From positions 1 to 64,000 of the forward strand of contig JACPUC010000030.1 in assembly GCA_016192455.1 (NCBI GenBank): 64,000 bases of DNA, in the 5' to 3' direction. Position numbers and translations under genes: made by a program. This document shows, piece after piece, positions 1 through 9,282 of this stretch. Source of the DNA: Candidatus Tectimicrobiota bacterium. Its GTDB lineage: Bacteria > JACPUC01. Numbering within the stretch: position 1 is the stretch's first letter; the number at the start of each line of letters is the position of its first letter. The notes under the pieces are model-generated. The model did no database searches. It was not told the origin of the DNA and saw only the letters and a list, made by a program, of their open reading frames with translations.

Positions 1-472
1 CTGCCTGGGCGTTGACGCAGACAGGCGCCTGCGGGCAGGCAGGCGTCGTCCAGCTTCCTGAACCCGACGCACCAGGACGACGACCCCGCACCCTGACCTA
101 TCACCCCTGCCGGTAACCATTACCCCGACAGGCTCCTAGGCGGCAGGCTGCCGCAGTGACGGGCCTTCTCGAAAGCAATGGTGCAGAGGCTGCCGGCCGC
201 AGGCCGAGGGGGCCGGCCCGGCCGCCCCTGCGCGGCTGCCTCCCCCTGCACAGGTTGAGAGGCCGGAACGCGGTGCTGAATTGCCATTTCATCCGGTACT
301 GGTGTAGGCTACCGGCGGTCTCGGCAGGCCGGCGGTTCGGGGTCGTTTGAGAGTGCTCATGGCGGCCGCGGGGCAGCAGCGGTGGAGATGTCGCCGTCCG
401 GCGCCAGGTGAGACGCCGCAATCAGATCCAAGCAGATGACCCGCTGGATGGCGCCGGGTCCTGGAGAACGTT
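1..472. other. Upstream region without a convincing gene
   Basis: The ORFs here overlap on both strands, are arginine- and proline-rich and show no family motif, so I treat them as G+C artefacts. The sequence holds short inverted motifs such as GGCAGGCTGCC and runs of CAGGCAGG that recur in other intergenic gaps of the window. A ribosome binding site (GGAG) sits just before the ATG of the following protease gene. Confidence 0.5.
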
Positions 473-2842
473 ATGCGGATACGAACCCTGTTCCACGCTG
501 CGCTGGCCGCCGTGCTGGCGCTGATGTTTTGGCTCTCAACGGCTTCTGCGTACGCCCCCGAGATCGTCAGCCTGCCCTTTGTGCAAGGCGGCGTCATTCA
601 ACCGCCACCCCTGAGTGGACCGTTTCATCGACTGCGCTGGAACCTGGGAGACTTTCCGCAGGGGCGCGTGCCCTTTATCGTGAATCCGAAGTCGCCGCCG
701 GGCGGCACCCTCATCCCGCTGCCCGCCCCTGATACCCTCTTCGAAATCGTCCGCACCACGCTCAATGTCTGGGAAGATATCCCCACGGCAACCATCAAGT
801 TTAACTTCAGCGCCCCCAGCGACGCGCCGTGCTGCGGCAAGCTGGACGGCATCAACCTCATCACCTTCGCCGATCCTCTTTCAGACGTCGGCCCGGGCGT
901 CGTTGCCACGACCACGGTGTACGCCGTCTTGGAGGCCGGTCCATTCCATCTCCCCGGAACAACCATCGACACGGTCATCGATTTCCCCGGCCAGCTCATC
1001 GAGACCGATTTCGCCTTCAACCCGCAGGTGGAACTGTCGGTGACGCAGATGTCCAACGCCATCGACATCCCCGGAACCATGTTCCATGAGATTGGCCATG
1101 CCATCGGCTTGGATCATACGGCGATCTTGACCTCCACCATGTTCCCCTTCGGCGACCGCGGTGATCTTGATGTGCGCAGCCCCGAGGTGGACGACGTGGT
1201 CGGCATCTCGGCGACGTATCCCGATGAGTCGGCGTTTTCACGCGCCTATGGCTCCATCCGCGGCTCCGTTACGACGACGGCGGACGCGCCGGTCTTCGGC
1301 GGGCACGTGGTGGCGGAAGAGGCAAGCACCGGGGTGGCGGTGGTGAGCGCCGTCTCCCAGCCCGATGGAACCTATGCCATTGAGGGCCTGCCGCCGGGAG
1401 AGTATCGCCTCTTTGTCGAACCACTCGACGGGCCGGTGCGGCCCACCAGTTTTGACCTCGGCTCGATCTTCACCTTCTCTCCCGACGCCTTCAAGACCAA
1501 GTACCGCGACGGAACCGCCACCGTCACCGCCGGCAACGGCTTGACCGGCATCGATATCAGCGGCGTCATCGCCGAGGACCCCACCTTGAACCTGACGAAG
1601 ATCAGCCGCGTCGGTGTTTTCGACCTTGCCGGCGGGACGGTCTTCTTCATTCCGCGCCCGTCGGGCGGCTTCGAGGTGACGCTTGATGCCCCAGCCGGCC
1701 TCGATTCCTCCTTCGTGACGGAAAAGGGAACCGGACTGGGCCTCGACGACGACGACTCGCAGGAGGTTGCTTTCTCCCGCGGCTTCACCTTCCCCTTCTA
1801 CGGCGCCACGCATAGCTCCATCTTCGTGAACTCGAACGGCGTCCTGACCTTCAGCGAAAACAACACCAGTTTCCCCGAGAGCAAGGAGGAGTTCCTGCGT
1901 TTTCGCCAGCCGTCCATCGCGCCCTTGTTCGTGGACCTCAATCCGGGAGTGAATGGCGTTGATGTCGGCGTGGGGGCCGATGTCTTCGCTAAGCAGGAGG
2001 CTGCGCGCTTCATCGTGACGTATTGGGAGCTGCCGCAGTTCGGCGGCACGGCGACGAGCACCTTCCAGGTGGTCCTGCACGCTCAGGGGGTTATCCAGTT
2101 CACCTACCAGGATGTCAGCGCCACCAATGGCATGTTTGGCGTCAGCCCTGGTGGTGATGAGGTCAGCGCCGCCGAGCTGAACGTCTCCGTCGATGCCCCC
2201 TTCACCAGCGAGCCGGGTCGCGCCGTCCTGCAAACGTTCTTCAATTTAAAGCAGGACGCCGGCGTGGCGTTCGAGCAGGGGGGATCGGTGATCATCAATC
2301 TGGAGGGGAGCGGCCTCGACGCCTCCAGAGCGACGATCCGTATCCCCGGCTCCGGTGTGGAGGTGCGGCAGATCGACGACCTCAGCGGCAGGTTCAACGT
2401 GCACCTCCGCGCCGCGGAAGATGCTCCCTTGGGCGCGCGCAACGTCGTCCTCGAACGAACCCAGGAGCCGCTCGAGCTTGCCGTCCTCACCGGCGCGGTC
2501 GAAGTGCGCCCCAAGACCTCCGCTCCCCAGCCGCCGCCCGTCGCCGCGCCGACGCTGAGCGTGACGCCGCCATCGATCACCACCAGCCAGCCGGTTGACG
2601 TGGTCATCACGGCCACCTTCCTCGGCGGCATCGACAGCGTCACCCGCTTCACCATCACGCTGGATGGCGTTGACATCACGGCTTCGATTCTGGCGGTTGG
2701 TGTCGTCTCCGCCGGCGAACGTTCGGCCTCCCTCACCGTGCCCGGCGTCAGGGTTGCCGCGGGGACGAACTTCACCGCCCAGCTCGACTTGACCACCACC
2801 GGCGGCTCCGCCTCGGCGACGTTCCAGGCCAACGTGCCGTAG
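473..2842 (+). CDS. Secreted matrixin-type (M10-like) zinc metalloprotease
   Basis: This 789-residue protein starts with a hydrophobic signal peptide ending near an AxA site (STASA). The metzincin zinc site HEIGHAIGLDH lies at about residues 205-215, giving three His ligands and the catalytic Glu. Following it are a carboxypeptidase-regulatory-like beta domain (about 260-315, with DGTYAIEGLPPGEYRL), a nidogen-like stretch (about 440-560, with FPFYGATHSSIFVNSNG) and Ig-like C-terminal beta sequence. It is therefore a large exported protease acting outside the cytoplasm, with the substrate unknown. The start is supported by GGAG seven bases upstream. A small secreted protein of the kind often found beside such proteases occurs at 9957-10541, but not adjacent. 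The matrixin call is secure; the accessory domain names are inferred. Confidence 0.88.
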   Translation: MRIRTLFHAALAAVLALMFWLSTASAYAPEIVSLPFVQGGVIQPPPLSGPFHRLRWNLGDFPQGRVPFIVNPKSPPGGTLIPLPAPDTLFEIVRTTLNVWEDIPTATIKFNFSAPSDAPCCGKLDGINLITFADPLSDVGPGVVATTTVYAVLEAGPFHLPGTTIDTVIDFPGQLIETDFAFNPQVELSVTQMSNAIDIPGTMFHEIGHAIGLDHTAILTSTMFPFGDRGDLDVRSPEVDDVVGISATYPDESAFSRAYGSIRGSVTTTADAPVFGGHVVAEEASTGVAVVSAVSQPDGTYAIEGLPPGEYRLFVEPLDGPVRPTSFDLGSIFTFSPDAFKTKYRDGTATVTAGNGLTGIDISGVIAEDPTLNLTKISRVGVFDLAGGTVFFIPRPSGGFEVTLDAPAGLDSSFVTEKGTGLGLDDDDSQEVAFSRGFTFPFYGATHSSIFVNSNGVLTFSENNTSFPESKEEFLRFRQPSIAPLFVDLNPGVNGVDVGVGADVFAKQEAARFIVTYWELPQFGGTATSTFQVVLHAQGVIQFTYQDVSATNGMFGVSPGGDEVSAAELNVSVDAPFTSEPGRAVLQTFFNLKQDAGVAFEQGGSVIINLEGSGLDASRATIRIPGSGVEVRQIDDLSGRFNVHLRAAEDAPLGARNVVLERTQEPLELAVLTGAVEVRPKTSAPQPPPVAAPTLSVTPPSITTSQPVDVVITATFLGGIDSVTRFTITLDGVDITASILAVGVVSAGERSASLTVPGVRVAAGTNFTAQLDLTTTGGSASATFQANVP

Positions 2843-3689
2843 CCGGGCGGCGCGGGGGACGCGGAGAGGCGGAGGGGAACCACGGATACACACAGATGGA
2901 CACTGATGATCCCTCTCTCCCTGGGAGAGGGCCGGGTGAGGGCGCCGAAGGCTATCCGTGTTCATCCGTGTTCATCTGTGGTTTCTTGTATGCCGCTGGT
3001 AGGGGCGGTTCGCGAACCGCCCCTACGATCGATGGTTTTCTCCATTCTCTGCGATCTCAGCGTCTCCGCGGTTGAACTCTACCGCCACGGCGCGGGGGAC
3101 GCGGAGAGGTGGAGGGAACCACGGATACACACAGATGGACACTGATGATCCCTCTCTCCCTGGGAGAGGGCGGGGTGAGGGTGCCGAAGGCTATCCGTGT
3201 TCATCCGTGTTCATCTGTGGTTTCTTACATGCCGCTGGTAGGGGCGGTTCGCGAACCGCCCCTACGATCGACGGTGTTCTCCATTCTCTGCGATCTCTGC
3301 GTCTCCGCGGTGGGGATTCACCGCCGAGGCGCGGAGGACGCGGAGAGGTGCAGGGGAACCACGGATACACACAGATGCACACGGATGAACCCTCTCCCCC
3401 TGGGAGAGGGCCGGGTGAGGGTGCCGAAGGCTATCTGTGTTCATCTGTGTTCATCTGTGGTTTCTTACATGCCGCTGGTAGGGGCGGTTCGCGAACCGCC
3501 CCTACGATCGATGGTGTTCTCCATTCTCTGCGATCTCTGCGTCTCCGCGGTTGAAATTCAGCGTCTCCGCGGTTGAACTGTACCGCCGAGGCGCGGAGGA
3601 CGCGGAGAACCACGGATAGACACAGATAGACACTGATATCCGTGTTGATCCGTGTTGATCCGTGGTTCCCTAATTCTCCTCTCACCTTT
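2843..3689. repeat. Tandem ~240-bp nested-palindrome repeat array
   Basis: Three units start with AACCACGGATACACACAGAT at about 2878, 3117 and 3357, and a fourth, shortened unit starts at about 3608, so the period is 239-240 bp. Each full unit carries an outer inverted pair (GCGGAGGACGCGGAGA against CTGCGTCTCCGCGG). Inside it is a second inverted pair (AACCAC against GTGGTT, with ATCTGTG-like arms), then a CTCTCCCTGGGAGAG hairpin and the 28-bp palindrome built on GGGGCGGTTCGCGAACCGCC. The fourth unit lacks the central modules. ORFs called across the array (2906-3576) have no family motifs and merely follow the repeat. The array lies between the 3' ends of two convergent genes. Confidence 0.9.
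2999..3026. repeat. 28-bp perfect palindrome, copy 1
   Basis: The palindrome is centred on TTCGCGAA with arms GTAGGGGCGG and CCGCCCCTAC. Further copies in the same array are at 3238-3265 and 3478-3505, and others are dispersed at 36520-36547, 38924-38952 and, degenerate, near 57340-57366. Confidence 0.9.
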
Positions 3690-6533
3690 CTACCCACTCC
3701 TCTCTGGCCGCGCCGCGGCCCTTCCTTCCGCCACGATCTCCTCGATGATGGCCTCCAACCGCGGCCGCACCTCCGCCTCCAGGCGGGCAAACGCCTCGTC
3801 GCCGAGGTGTTGGCGGAGGAGTGCTATTTCTCTCTCTGGTTTGTCCGCTTCCGGCGACTGAATCTGCCGGAAGATGTCCGCCGAGCGCAGCCGGCAGGCC
3901 AGGGCGCGGTCGAAGCGTTGTTGTCGAACGAATGCCACGCCCAGGTTGCCGAGCTGGCTCCCCTCGCCGCGGCGGTCGCCGATCTCGCGGCTGATGACCA
4001 GCGCCTGCTTGTAGTGCTCGATGGCGCGCCCCACCTCGTCCCGGTGCCGGTAGCAGAGGCCCAGGTTGCCGAGGGCGTTCCCCTCGCCGCGGCGGTCGCC
4101 GATCTCGCGGCTGATCGCCAGCGCCTGCTCGTGGCAGTCGATGGCGCGCGGCGCGTCGCCCAGACCCTGGTAGCAGATCCCCAGGTTGCCGAGGTCGCTC
4201 CCCTCGCCGCGTCGGTCGCCGATCTCCCGGCTGATCGCCAACGCCTGCTTGTGGCAGTCGATGGCGCGCCCCACCTCGCCCAGGTCCTGGTAGCAGTTTC
4301 CCAGGTTGCCAAGGGCGTTCCCCTCGCCGCGTCGGTCGCCGATGTCCCGGTTGATCGCCAGCGCCTGCTCGAGGTGCTCGATGGCGCGCGGCACCTCGCC
4401 CAGGTTCCAGTAACAGATCCCCAGGTTGCCGAGGGCGCTCCCCTCCCCTTGCCGGTTGCCGATCTCGTGATGGATCGCCAACGCCTGCTGGTGGTAGTCG
4501 ATGGCGTGCCCCACCTCGCCCTGAAGCCTGTAACAGATCCCCAGGTTGCCGAGGTCGCTCCCCTCGCCGCGCCGGTCGCGGATCTCCCGGCTGCTCGCCA
4601 ACGCCTGCTTGTGGTAGTCGATGGCGCGCCCCACCTCGCCAAGGTCCTGGTAGCAGTTTCCCAGGTTGCCGAGGGCGTTCCCCTCGACGCGCCGGTCGCC
4701 GATCTCGCGGCTGATCGCCAGCGCCTGCTCGTAGTTGTCGATGGCGCGCCCCACCTCGCCCAGGTCCTGGTAGCACAGGCCCAGGTTGCCGAGCTGGTTC
4801 CCCTCGCCGCGCCGGTCGCCGATCTCGCGGCTGATCGCCAGCGCCTGCTCGTGGCAGTCGATGGCGCGCGGCACCTCGCCCAGGTTCTGGTAGCAGATTC
4901 CCAGGTTGCCGAGGACCGCGCCTTGGTGCTGCTTTTCCGAGAGTCGCGGCGGCTCCTCCGGATGTTGCGGCAGCAAGCGCTCGTACACCTCCACGAGCAG
5001 TCGCGCATGGCCCCACCGGTCGAGCCTCTCATCCAAGTCATGCGCGAAGAAGAAGCTACACGCCCCGTCGTAGTCGCGCGCTTCGCAGAGGTGGTGGAAC
5101 GTCTCCAGGAACTCGGGGTAGGTCTCCTGCGTGACCTCCGCGTGCGGGGAGGCGTAGTAGTTCGCGGCGCGCAGGTGGAGTTGCCGTTGCTGCTCCGGCT
5201 CGATGGTGCTGCTCAAATAGTCGCCGATGAGGTGGTGGACGCGGTAGGCCGGCGTCTCGTCGCGGTCCACGAGGTGAGCGAGGAAGAGTGGCGCCAGGAG
5301 GTTTTCCGTGTTGGCGTCGTCCTGCCCGCTGAGCGCCGTGAGCGCCGCGAAGGGGACGGGACGGCGCATCAGGCTGAGGCCGGCGAGCAGGGCGCGCTGC
5401 TCCTCGGGCAGGGGTGTGACAAGCTCGTCCAAGAGGTAGGTCTGAATCGCCTGCGTCCCCTGCGGCAGCTCGTCCACCACCTGCCGCAGGCCGCGCACCA
5501 CGGCGCGCGCCGCCAGCAGCTCAAGCAGCTTCGGGTAGCCGCCGACGCGCTGCGACGCCTGGCGTCGCAGTTCCACTGGCTCCGCCGCCAGGCCAAGGCG
5601 CCCCAGCACCGCCGCGCCGGCCCTCTCGTCGAGACCGCCGAGGCTGCCGCCGGCGATGCTGACGGCGTCATGGAGAAACGGCAGCCCCCGCCGCGAGGTG
5701 ACGATGAGGTGTCCCGTTTCCAGCAGGCCGTTCAGGCAGGCCAGCAGCTCGTTCAGCGGCTCCGCCGCCTCGCCCCGGTTCAGCACGCGCTCGTAGGCGT
5801 CCAGGAAGAGCGCCCCGCCGCAGGTCTCGATCTCCCGCGCCAGGAGCTGCGCCAGTTCGGCGGGCGTCGCCGTCGCCGCCGCCGCGTTGGACTGCCGCAG
5901 GCGCTCCGCCTGCTCCTGCGGCAGCCAGTCCGCCACGCGGTCAACCAGCACCCCCGGCGCGTCAATCGACTCCGCCTCGATCCAGATCAGCGTGCGCCCC
6001 TGCCAGTCCTTGGCGAACTCCTTCGCCAGCTCCGATTTCCCCGCCCCCGCGATGCCGTCGATGATCACCGTGCAGCGGTGGCCCCAAACCGCATCGCGCA
6101 ATTCCGCCAACTCGTCCTGCCGCCCCTCGAAGTTCGCCGTCGGGCGGGGAAAGACGTTCCTCGGTGGAGGTACAGGTACGGTTGGTGGAGGTGGCGAGGG
6201 GCCGGGGCTAATTGCTATGGCAATTGCGGTTGCTTGAGGCGCGGCAGTAGGGGCTGCTTTTACAGAAATCGTCTGCTTCCTTTTCTTGCGTAATTGCAAG
6301 CGAAGTAAAAGGAGCGCAATGAGGAGACCTGCTCCGGCTGTTTTTTGGAAACCAGAATCATGGAGTAACTGGGTGAGGGTGAGATCACGGTAGTAGAGCC
6401 AAATCCAACCTCCGAGGAACAAGGCTGCTATGTAAGCCCTGATGGGAACGGGCAAGAAATCCAGATAATGCCACGGCATAACTGCCCCACCCACGACTAC
6501 CAGCCAAAGCAAAGTCTCTATGCAGCATAGCAC
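3690..6533 (-). CDS. Membrane-anchored STAND-type NTPase with TPR repeats
   Basis: The 947-residue protein has two or three N-terminal hydrophobic segments (within about 1-80), a basic stop (RKKRK), a proline-rich linker, and a P-loop NTPase domain with Walker A GIAGAGKS at 160-167 and a Walker B-like LFLDAY. The C-terminal third is about eight near-identical 40-residue TPRs (consensus LGNLGxCYQDLGEVGRAID plus QALAISREIGDRRGEG) and one degenerate copy. This is the layout of STAND signalling ATPases, where the repeats sense and the N-terminus acts. The DNA under the TPRs is a 120-bp tandem repeat, which suggests recent expansion. The listed start is GTG without a clear RBS; ATG at 6479 (MPWHYL, preceded by GGTGGGG) is an alternative that would trim the first hydrophobic segment. 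The 883-aa ORF on the opposite strand is a shadow of the repeats. Confidence 0.85.
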   Translation of the reverse strand: MLCCIETLLWLVVVGGAVMPWHYLDFLPVPIRAYIAALFLGGWIWLYYRDLTLTQLLHDSGFQKTAGAGLLIALLLLRLQLRKKRKQTISVKAAPTAAPQATAIAIAISPGPSPPPPTVPVPPPRNVFPRPTANFEGRQDELAELRDAVWGHRCTVIIDGIAGAGKSELAKEFAKDWQGRTLIWIEAESIDAPGVLVDRVADWLPQEQAERLRQSNAAAATATPAELAQLLAREIETCGGALFLDAYERVLNRGEAAEPLNELLACLNGLLETGHLIVTSRRGLPFLHDAVSIAGGSLGGLDERAGAAVLGRLGLAAEPVELRRQASQRVGGYPKLLELLAARAVVRGLRQVVDELPQGTQAIQTYLLDELVTPLPEEQRALLAGLSLMRRPVPFAALTALSGQDDANTENLLAPLFLAHLVDRDETPAYRVHHLIGDYLSSTIEPEQQRQLHLRAANYYASPHAEVTQETYPEFLETFHHLCEARDYDGACSFFFAHDLDERLDRWGHARLLVEVYERLLPQHPEEPPRLSEKQHQGAVLGNLGICYQNLGEVPRAIDCHEQALAISREIGDRRGEGNQLGNLGLCYQDLGEVGRAIDNYEQALAISREIGDRRVEGNALGNLGNCYQDLGEVGRAIDYHKQALASSREIRDRRGEGSDLGNLGICYRLQGEVGHAIDYHQQALAIHHEIGNRQGEGSALGNLGICYWNLGEVPRAIEHLEQALAINRDIGDRRGEGNALGNLGNCYQDLGEVGRAIDCHKQALAISREIGDRRGEGSDLGNLGICYQGLGDAPRAIDCHEQALAISREIGDRRGEGNALGNLGLCYRHRDEVGRAIEHYKQALVISREIGDRRGEGSQLGNLGVAFVRQQRFDRALACRLRSADIFRQIQSPEADKPEREIALLRQHLGDEAFARLEAEVRPRLEAIIEEIVAEGRAAARPERSG

Positions 6534-6854
6534 GTTTCGTTCGTCGTTGCGGCAAGGCGGTTGGTGATAAGGAAGGGAGGGTGGTCGTCGGGCTCGTGTT
6601 AGGTCTCACAAGTTCCATCACATCTTTGCGGCCTTGCTCGCTGTGTTGGCAAGGGGCCTGTGAGAGACCCATGCGCTCCCACACCCCTATTCCCCGCGAG
6701 CAGCGTAGCAGTTCGCGTAAGCGGGGTGCGCGCGGAACATTGTTCCGGGGACACGGTTCCCTCGCAGACTGAGGTTCCGGGCAGGGCAGGATCATTGATC
6801 CTCGGATCATTGATCCTCGCCCGCCCCTACAAGTCCTGCCCGCCTACGTGAGCA
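6534..6854. repeat. Dispersed intergenic repeat, copy A
   Basis: No gene is supported here. About 6590-6840 is clearly related to 57236-57445: both carry TTGGCAAGGGGC, TGTGAG, then ACACGGTTCC and CAGACTGAGGTT in the same order, ending in a GCCCCTAC-type tail. This copy also holds a direct repeat of the palindrome AGGATCATTGATCCT at about 6788-6820. It lies between the STAND gene start and the end of the ketosynthase operon. Confidence 0.7.
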
Positions 6855-7982
6855 TCAGCCTTGTAGGACGACCGCGGCGTGCATGCCCTCGAAGGAGGAG
6901 GCGAGGGCGAGGCAGGCTGGGGGGCGCTGGCTGGAGGATGCCGGCGCTCCTGGGGGCGGCGCCGAGCCGGCCAGCCAGAGGGCGCCGTAGGCGGCGTTCA
7001 GGCTGCCGCCCATGGCGCAGGTCTCGCCGGTCCAGCGCTTCAGGGCGATGCTGGGGGGGAGGCGCCCGGCTCCGAAGAGCTGGCGCAGCGCCTCCTGCTC
7101 CTGCTCATCCAGCAGCGTGCCGTTTTCGTTCAGGCAGATGAGCTGAATGGCGTCCGGGGCCAGCCTGGCGTCGCGCAGCGCCATGCGCATCGCCCGCAGC
7201 AGGCCGCTGGAGCCGGGATCGCCGGAGAGGCCGTAGCCCGCGCAGCGCGCGTAGACGCGGGCCCGGCGCGCAACGGCCTGCTCCTCCCTCTCGAGGAGGA
7301 GGCTGACGCAGCCTTCACCGAGGGGGATGTCCGTCTGCCCGCCGCCGAGCATGCCGAGCGCGGCCGCGTAGTAATCGAAGAGGCTGTCGCTCAAACAGTC
7401 TGCCCCGCACGCCAGCAAGGCATCCGCCCTTCTTCCCCGCAGGCTCTCCAGCGCGTAGGCGACCGCTCCCAGCCCCCCTGCCTCGCCCATGGACAACGTG
7501 CACATCACCCCTTGCAAGCCGAAGTGAATGGCGACGACCCCTGGGTGCATGTTCGAGGTGAGGGCCTCGGGGATGACGATGGGGCTGAGCTTCTGTGGGC
7601 CTTGCTCGAGCAGCTCGCGCCAGCCCCGCTCCCGGCTGATGGGGTCTCCGTGCGCGGAGGCGTAGATGATGCCGAGTCGTGGCGCGTCCATCGCCGGCGG
7701 CGCCAGCTCGGCATCGGCGAGCGCCAGGTGGGCGCCGAGCAGCGACAGCTCGGTCAAGCGCGACACATACCCGACGGAGCGGAAGGCGAGGTGATGGTCG
7801 AGCTGAAAGGGGCAGGCGGCGCGCGCGTCGCGCACCTGCGGCGGGGCTTCCGAAGGGGTCTCCCGGCGCGCCGGGGGCGAGGTGGCGAGGCCTGCCTGAA
7901 CGGCCTGCGCGCCGATCCCGAAACACGAGACAATGCCCATGCCGGTGATGACGACCGCCGGCGCACGCTGCGGGCTCTTCAC
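6855..7982 (-). CDS. Ketosynthase-like protein lacking the catalytic triad (KS-beta 2)
   Basis: This 375-residue thiolase-fold protein opens with VVITGMGIVSCFG, typical of beta-ketoacyl-ACP synthases. All three catalytic residues are replaced: the Cys position reads LSMGEAG, the first His region reads NENGT instead of NAHGT, and the second reads TGET instead of xGHT. It is shorter than an active KAS II (about 410 residues). It starts 3 bp after the stop of an intact KS, so the two probably form a heterodimer as KS-alpha/KS-beta (chain length factor) pairs do in type II polyketide synthases. Its role is then structural or chain-length setting rather than condensation. It is the last gene of the operon. 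Confidence 0.8.
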   Translation of the reverse strand: MKSPQRAPAVVITGMGIVSCFGIGAQAVQAGLATSPPARRETPSEAPPQVRDARAACPFQLDHHLAFRSVGYVSRLTELSLLGAHLALADAELAPPAMDAPRLGIIYASAHGDPISRERGWRELLEQGPQKLSPIVIPEALTSNMHPGVVAIHFGLQGVMCTLSMGEAGGLGAVAYALESLRGRRADALLACGADCLSDSLFDYYAAALGMLGGGQTDIPLGEGCVSLLLEREEQAVARRARVYARCAGYGLSGDPGSSGLLRAMRMALRDARLAPDAIQLICLNENGTLLDEQEQEALRQLFGAGRLPPSIALKRWTGETCAMGGSLNAAYGALWLAGSAPPPGAPASSSQRPPACLALASSFEGMHAAVVLQG

Positions 7983-7985
7983 GGG

Positions 7986-9251
7986 CTAGCCTTCCTCCCG
8001 CGCTCGCCCCTTGCGTCGCCGAGGACGCTCCCGATCGCGCGGCGAGCCGGCCACGATGATCGAGGCGTTGCTGCCGCCGAAGCCGGCAGAGTTCGACATG
8101 GCGATCCTCAGCTCGGCGCGGCGCGGGAGATTGGGGACGTAGTCGAGGTCGCAGTCCTTGTCCGGTTCCGCATAGTTCAACGTTGGCGGCACCATCCCGT
8201 GCTGCAGGCTGAGGATGCAGGCGATGAGCTCGACGGCGCTGGCGCTGGCCGTGGTGTGGCCGATGAACGGCTTGATCGTGCTGATGGGGATGGCGCGGGC
8301 GCGCCGCCCGAAGATGGTCTTCACGGCGCGCGTCTCGGCGCTGTCGTTGTGGCGGGTGCCGGTGCCGTGGGCGTTGATGTAGTCGATCTCGTCCGCCCGC
8401 ACCGCCGCGTCGTCGAGCGCCGCGCGCATGGCGCGGGCAAGGCCGGCGCCGGTGGGATTGGGGCGGGTGATGCTGGAGGCGTCGCAGCTCTGGCCGTAGC
8501 CGAGAATCTCCGCCTGCATGGCGGCGCCCCGCCGCCGGGCTGAGTCGTAGGTTTCCAGGATGAGGACGGCGCCCGCCTCGCCGAGGAGCAGGCCGCTGCG
8601 GCGCCGGTCGAAAGGGCAGTACGTCCCCGCGGTGAGGGCGCGCAGCGCGTCGAAGCGCGCCTGTTCGAGGCGAGATACGTCGCTCACGGCCCCCGCCACG
8701 AAGATGGAGGAGTGCCCGGCGCGGAGCGTATCGAGGCCGAAGCCGATCGCCGTCGTGCCGGCAATGCAGGCATTGGTGAACGCCACGCACGGACCGGGAA
8801 GGCGGAGCAAGCGGGCCACGCGCACCGTGGCAAGGTGGTAGGAGCGTTCCAGCACCGCCGGCGCGGGGCAGGCCTGCCAGGGCTCGCCGGCGAGGTAGTC
8901 CCCCTCGCGCTCCTCGCCCCCCAGCGAGGCGATGCTGCAGCCGGCGTTGGCGGCGCGGAGCTGCTCGACGCTCAGGCCAGCGTGGCGCACTGCCTCCGCG
9001 GCGCACCAGAGGCCGAGCTTCGAGGTCTCATCCATGCCGGCCCAGGCGGCTTCCGCATGCACGCGGGCCCGGTCGCCGGGGGGAATCTCACCGGCAATGG
9101 GGGTGCGGAAGCCGGCGGGCTCGAAGGAAGTGATGGGAGCGATGGCGCTCTTAGCCGAGAGGAGCCCATGCCAAAAGGCCTCGATGCCATCCCCGAAGGG
9201 GGTGATGAGGTGCATGCCGGTGATAACGACGCGGGGTCTCTCGGTTTGCAT
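7986..9251 (-). CDS. Beta-ketoacyl-ACP synthase, catalytically intact (KS 2)
   Basis: The 421-residue KAS II-like enzyme would condense an ACP-bound extender with a growing acyl chain. The triad is visible: Cys162 in TNACIAG, His295 in NAHGTGT and His332 in FIGHTTA. The ORF extends upstream to 9383, but that part overlaps the dehydratase gene and has no family similarity. MQTERPRVVITGM at 9251 aligns with the usual KAS start, although its RBS is weak. It lies 31 bp after the dehydratase gene and 3 bp before the triad-less partner. Pairing with that partner is inferred from position. Confidence 0.87.
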   Translation of the reverse strand: MQTERPRVVITGMHLITPFGDGIEAFWHGLLSAKSAIAPITSFEPAGFRTPIAGEIPPGDRARVHAEAAWAGMDETSKLGLWCAAEAVRHAGLSVEQLRAANAGCSIASLGGEEREGDYLAGEPWQACPAPAVLERSYHLATVRVARLLRLPGPCVAFTNACIAGTTAIGFGLDTLRAGHSSIFVAGAVSDVSRLEQARFDALRALTAGTYCPFDRRRSGLLLGEAGAVLILETYDSARRRGAAMQAEILGYGQSCDASSITRPNPTGAGLARAMRAALDDAAVRADEIDYINAHGTGTRHNDSAETRAVKTIFGRRARAIPISTIKPFIGHTTASASAVELIACILSLQHGMVPPTLNYAEPDKDCDLDYVPNLPRRAELRIAMSNSAGFGGSNASIIVAGSPRDRERPRRRKGRAREEG

Positions 9252-9282
9252 TGGGATGCGCTGGATGCTCGGCAGAGCGAGG

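Noticed and set aside
2906-3576. ORFs with VREPPLRS and HPCSSVVS repeats in the tandem array
   Set aside because: They only translate the DNA repeat, exist in several frames and on both strands, and have no RBS or conserved fold.
2906-3670. Possible CRISPR array suggested by the tandem repeats
   Set aside because: The period is 240 bp, units are palindromic mosaics with nearly identical spacers, and no cas genes are present.
3642-6293. 883-aa plus-strand ORF opposite the STAND/TPR gene
   Set aside because: It is the antisense of the 120-bp TPR repeat; its repeated VADLAADRQRLLV pattern merely mirrors the repeats, while the minus frame has Walker A and true TPRs.
6879-8543. 554-aa plus-strand ORF across the ketosynthase genes
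   Set aside because: Antisense shadow of two KS genes with clear catalytic motifs; no domain of its own.
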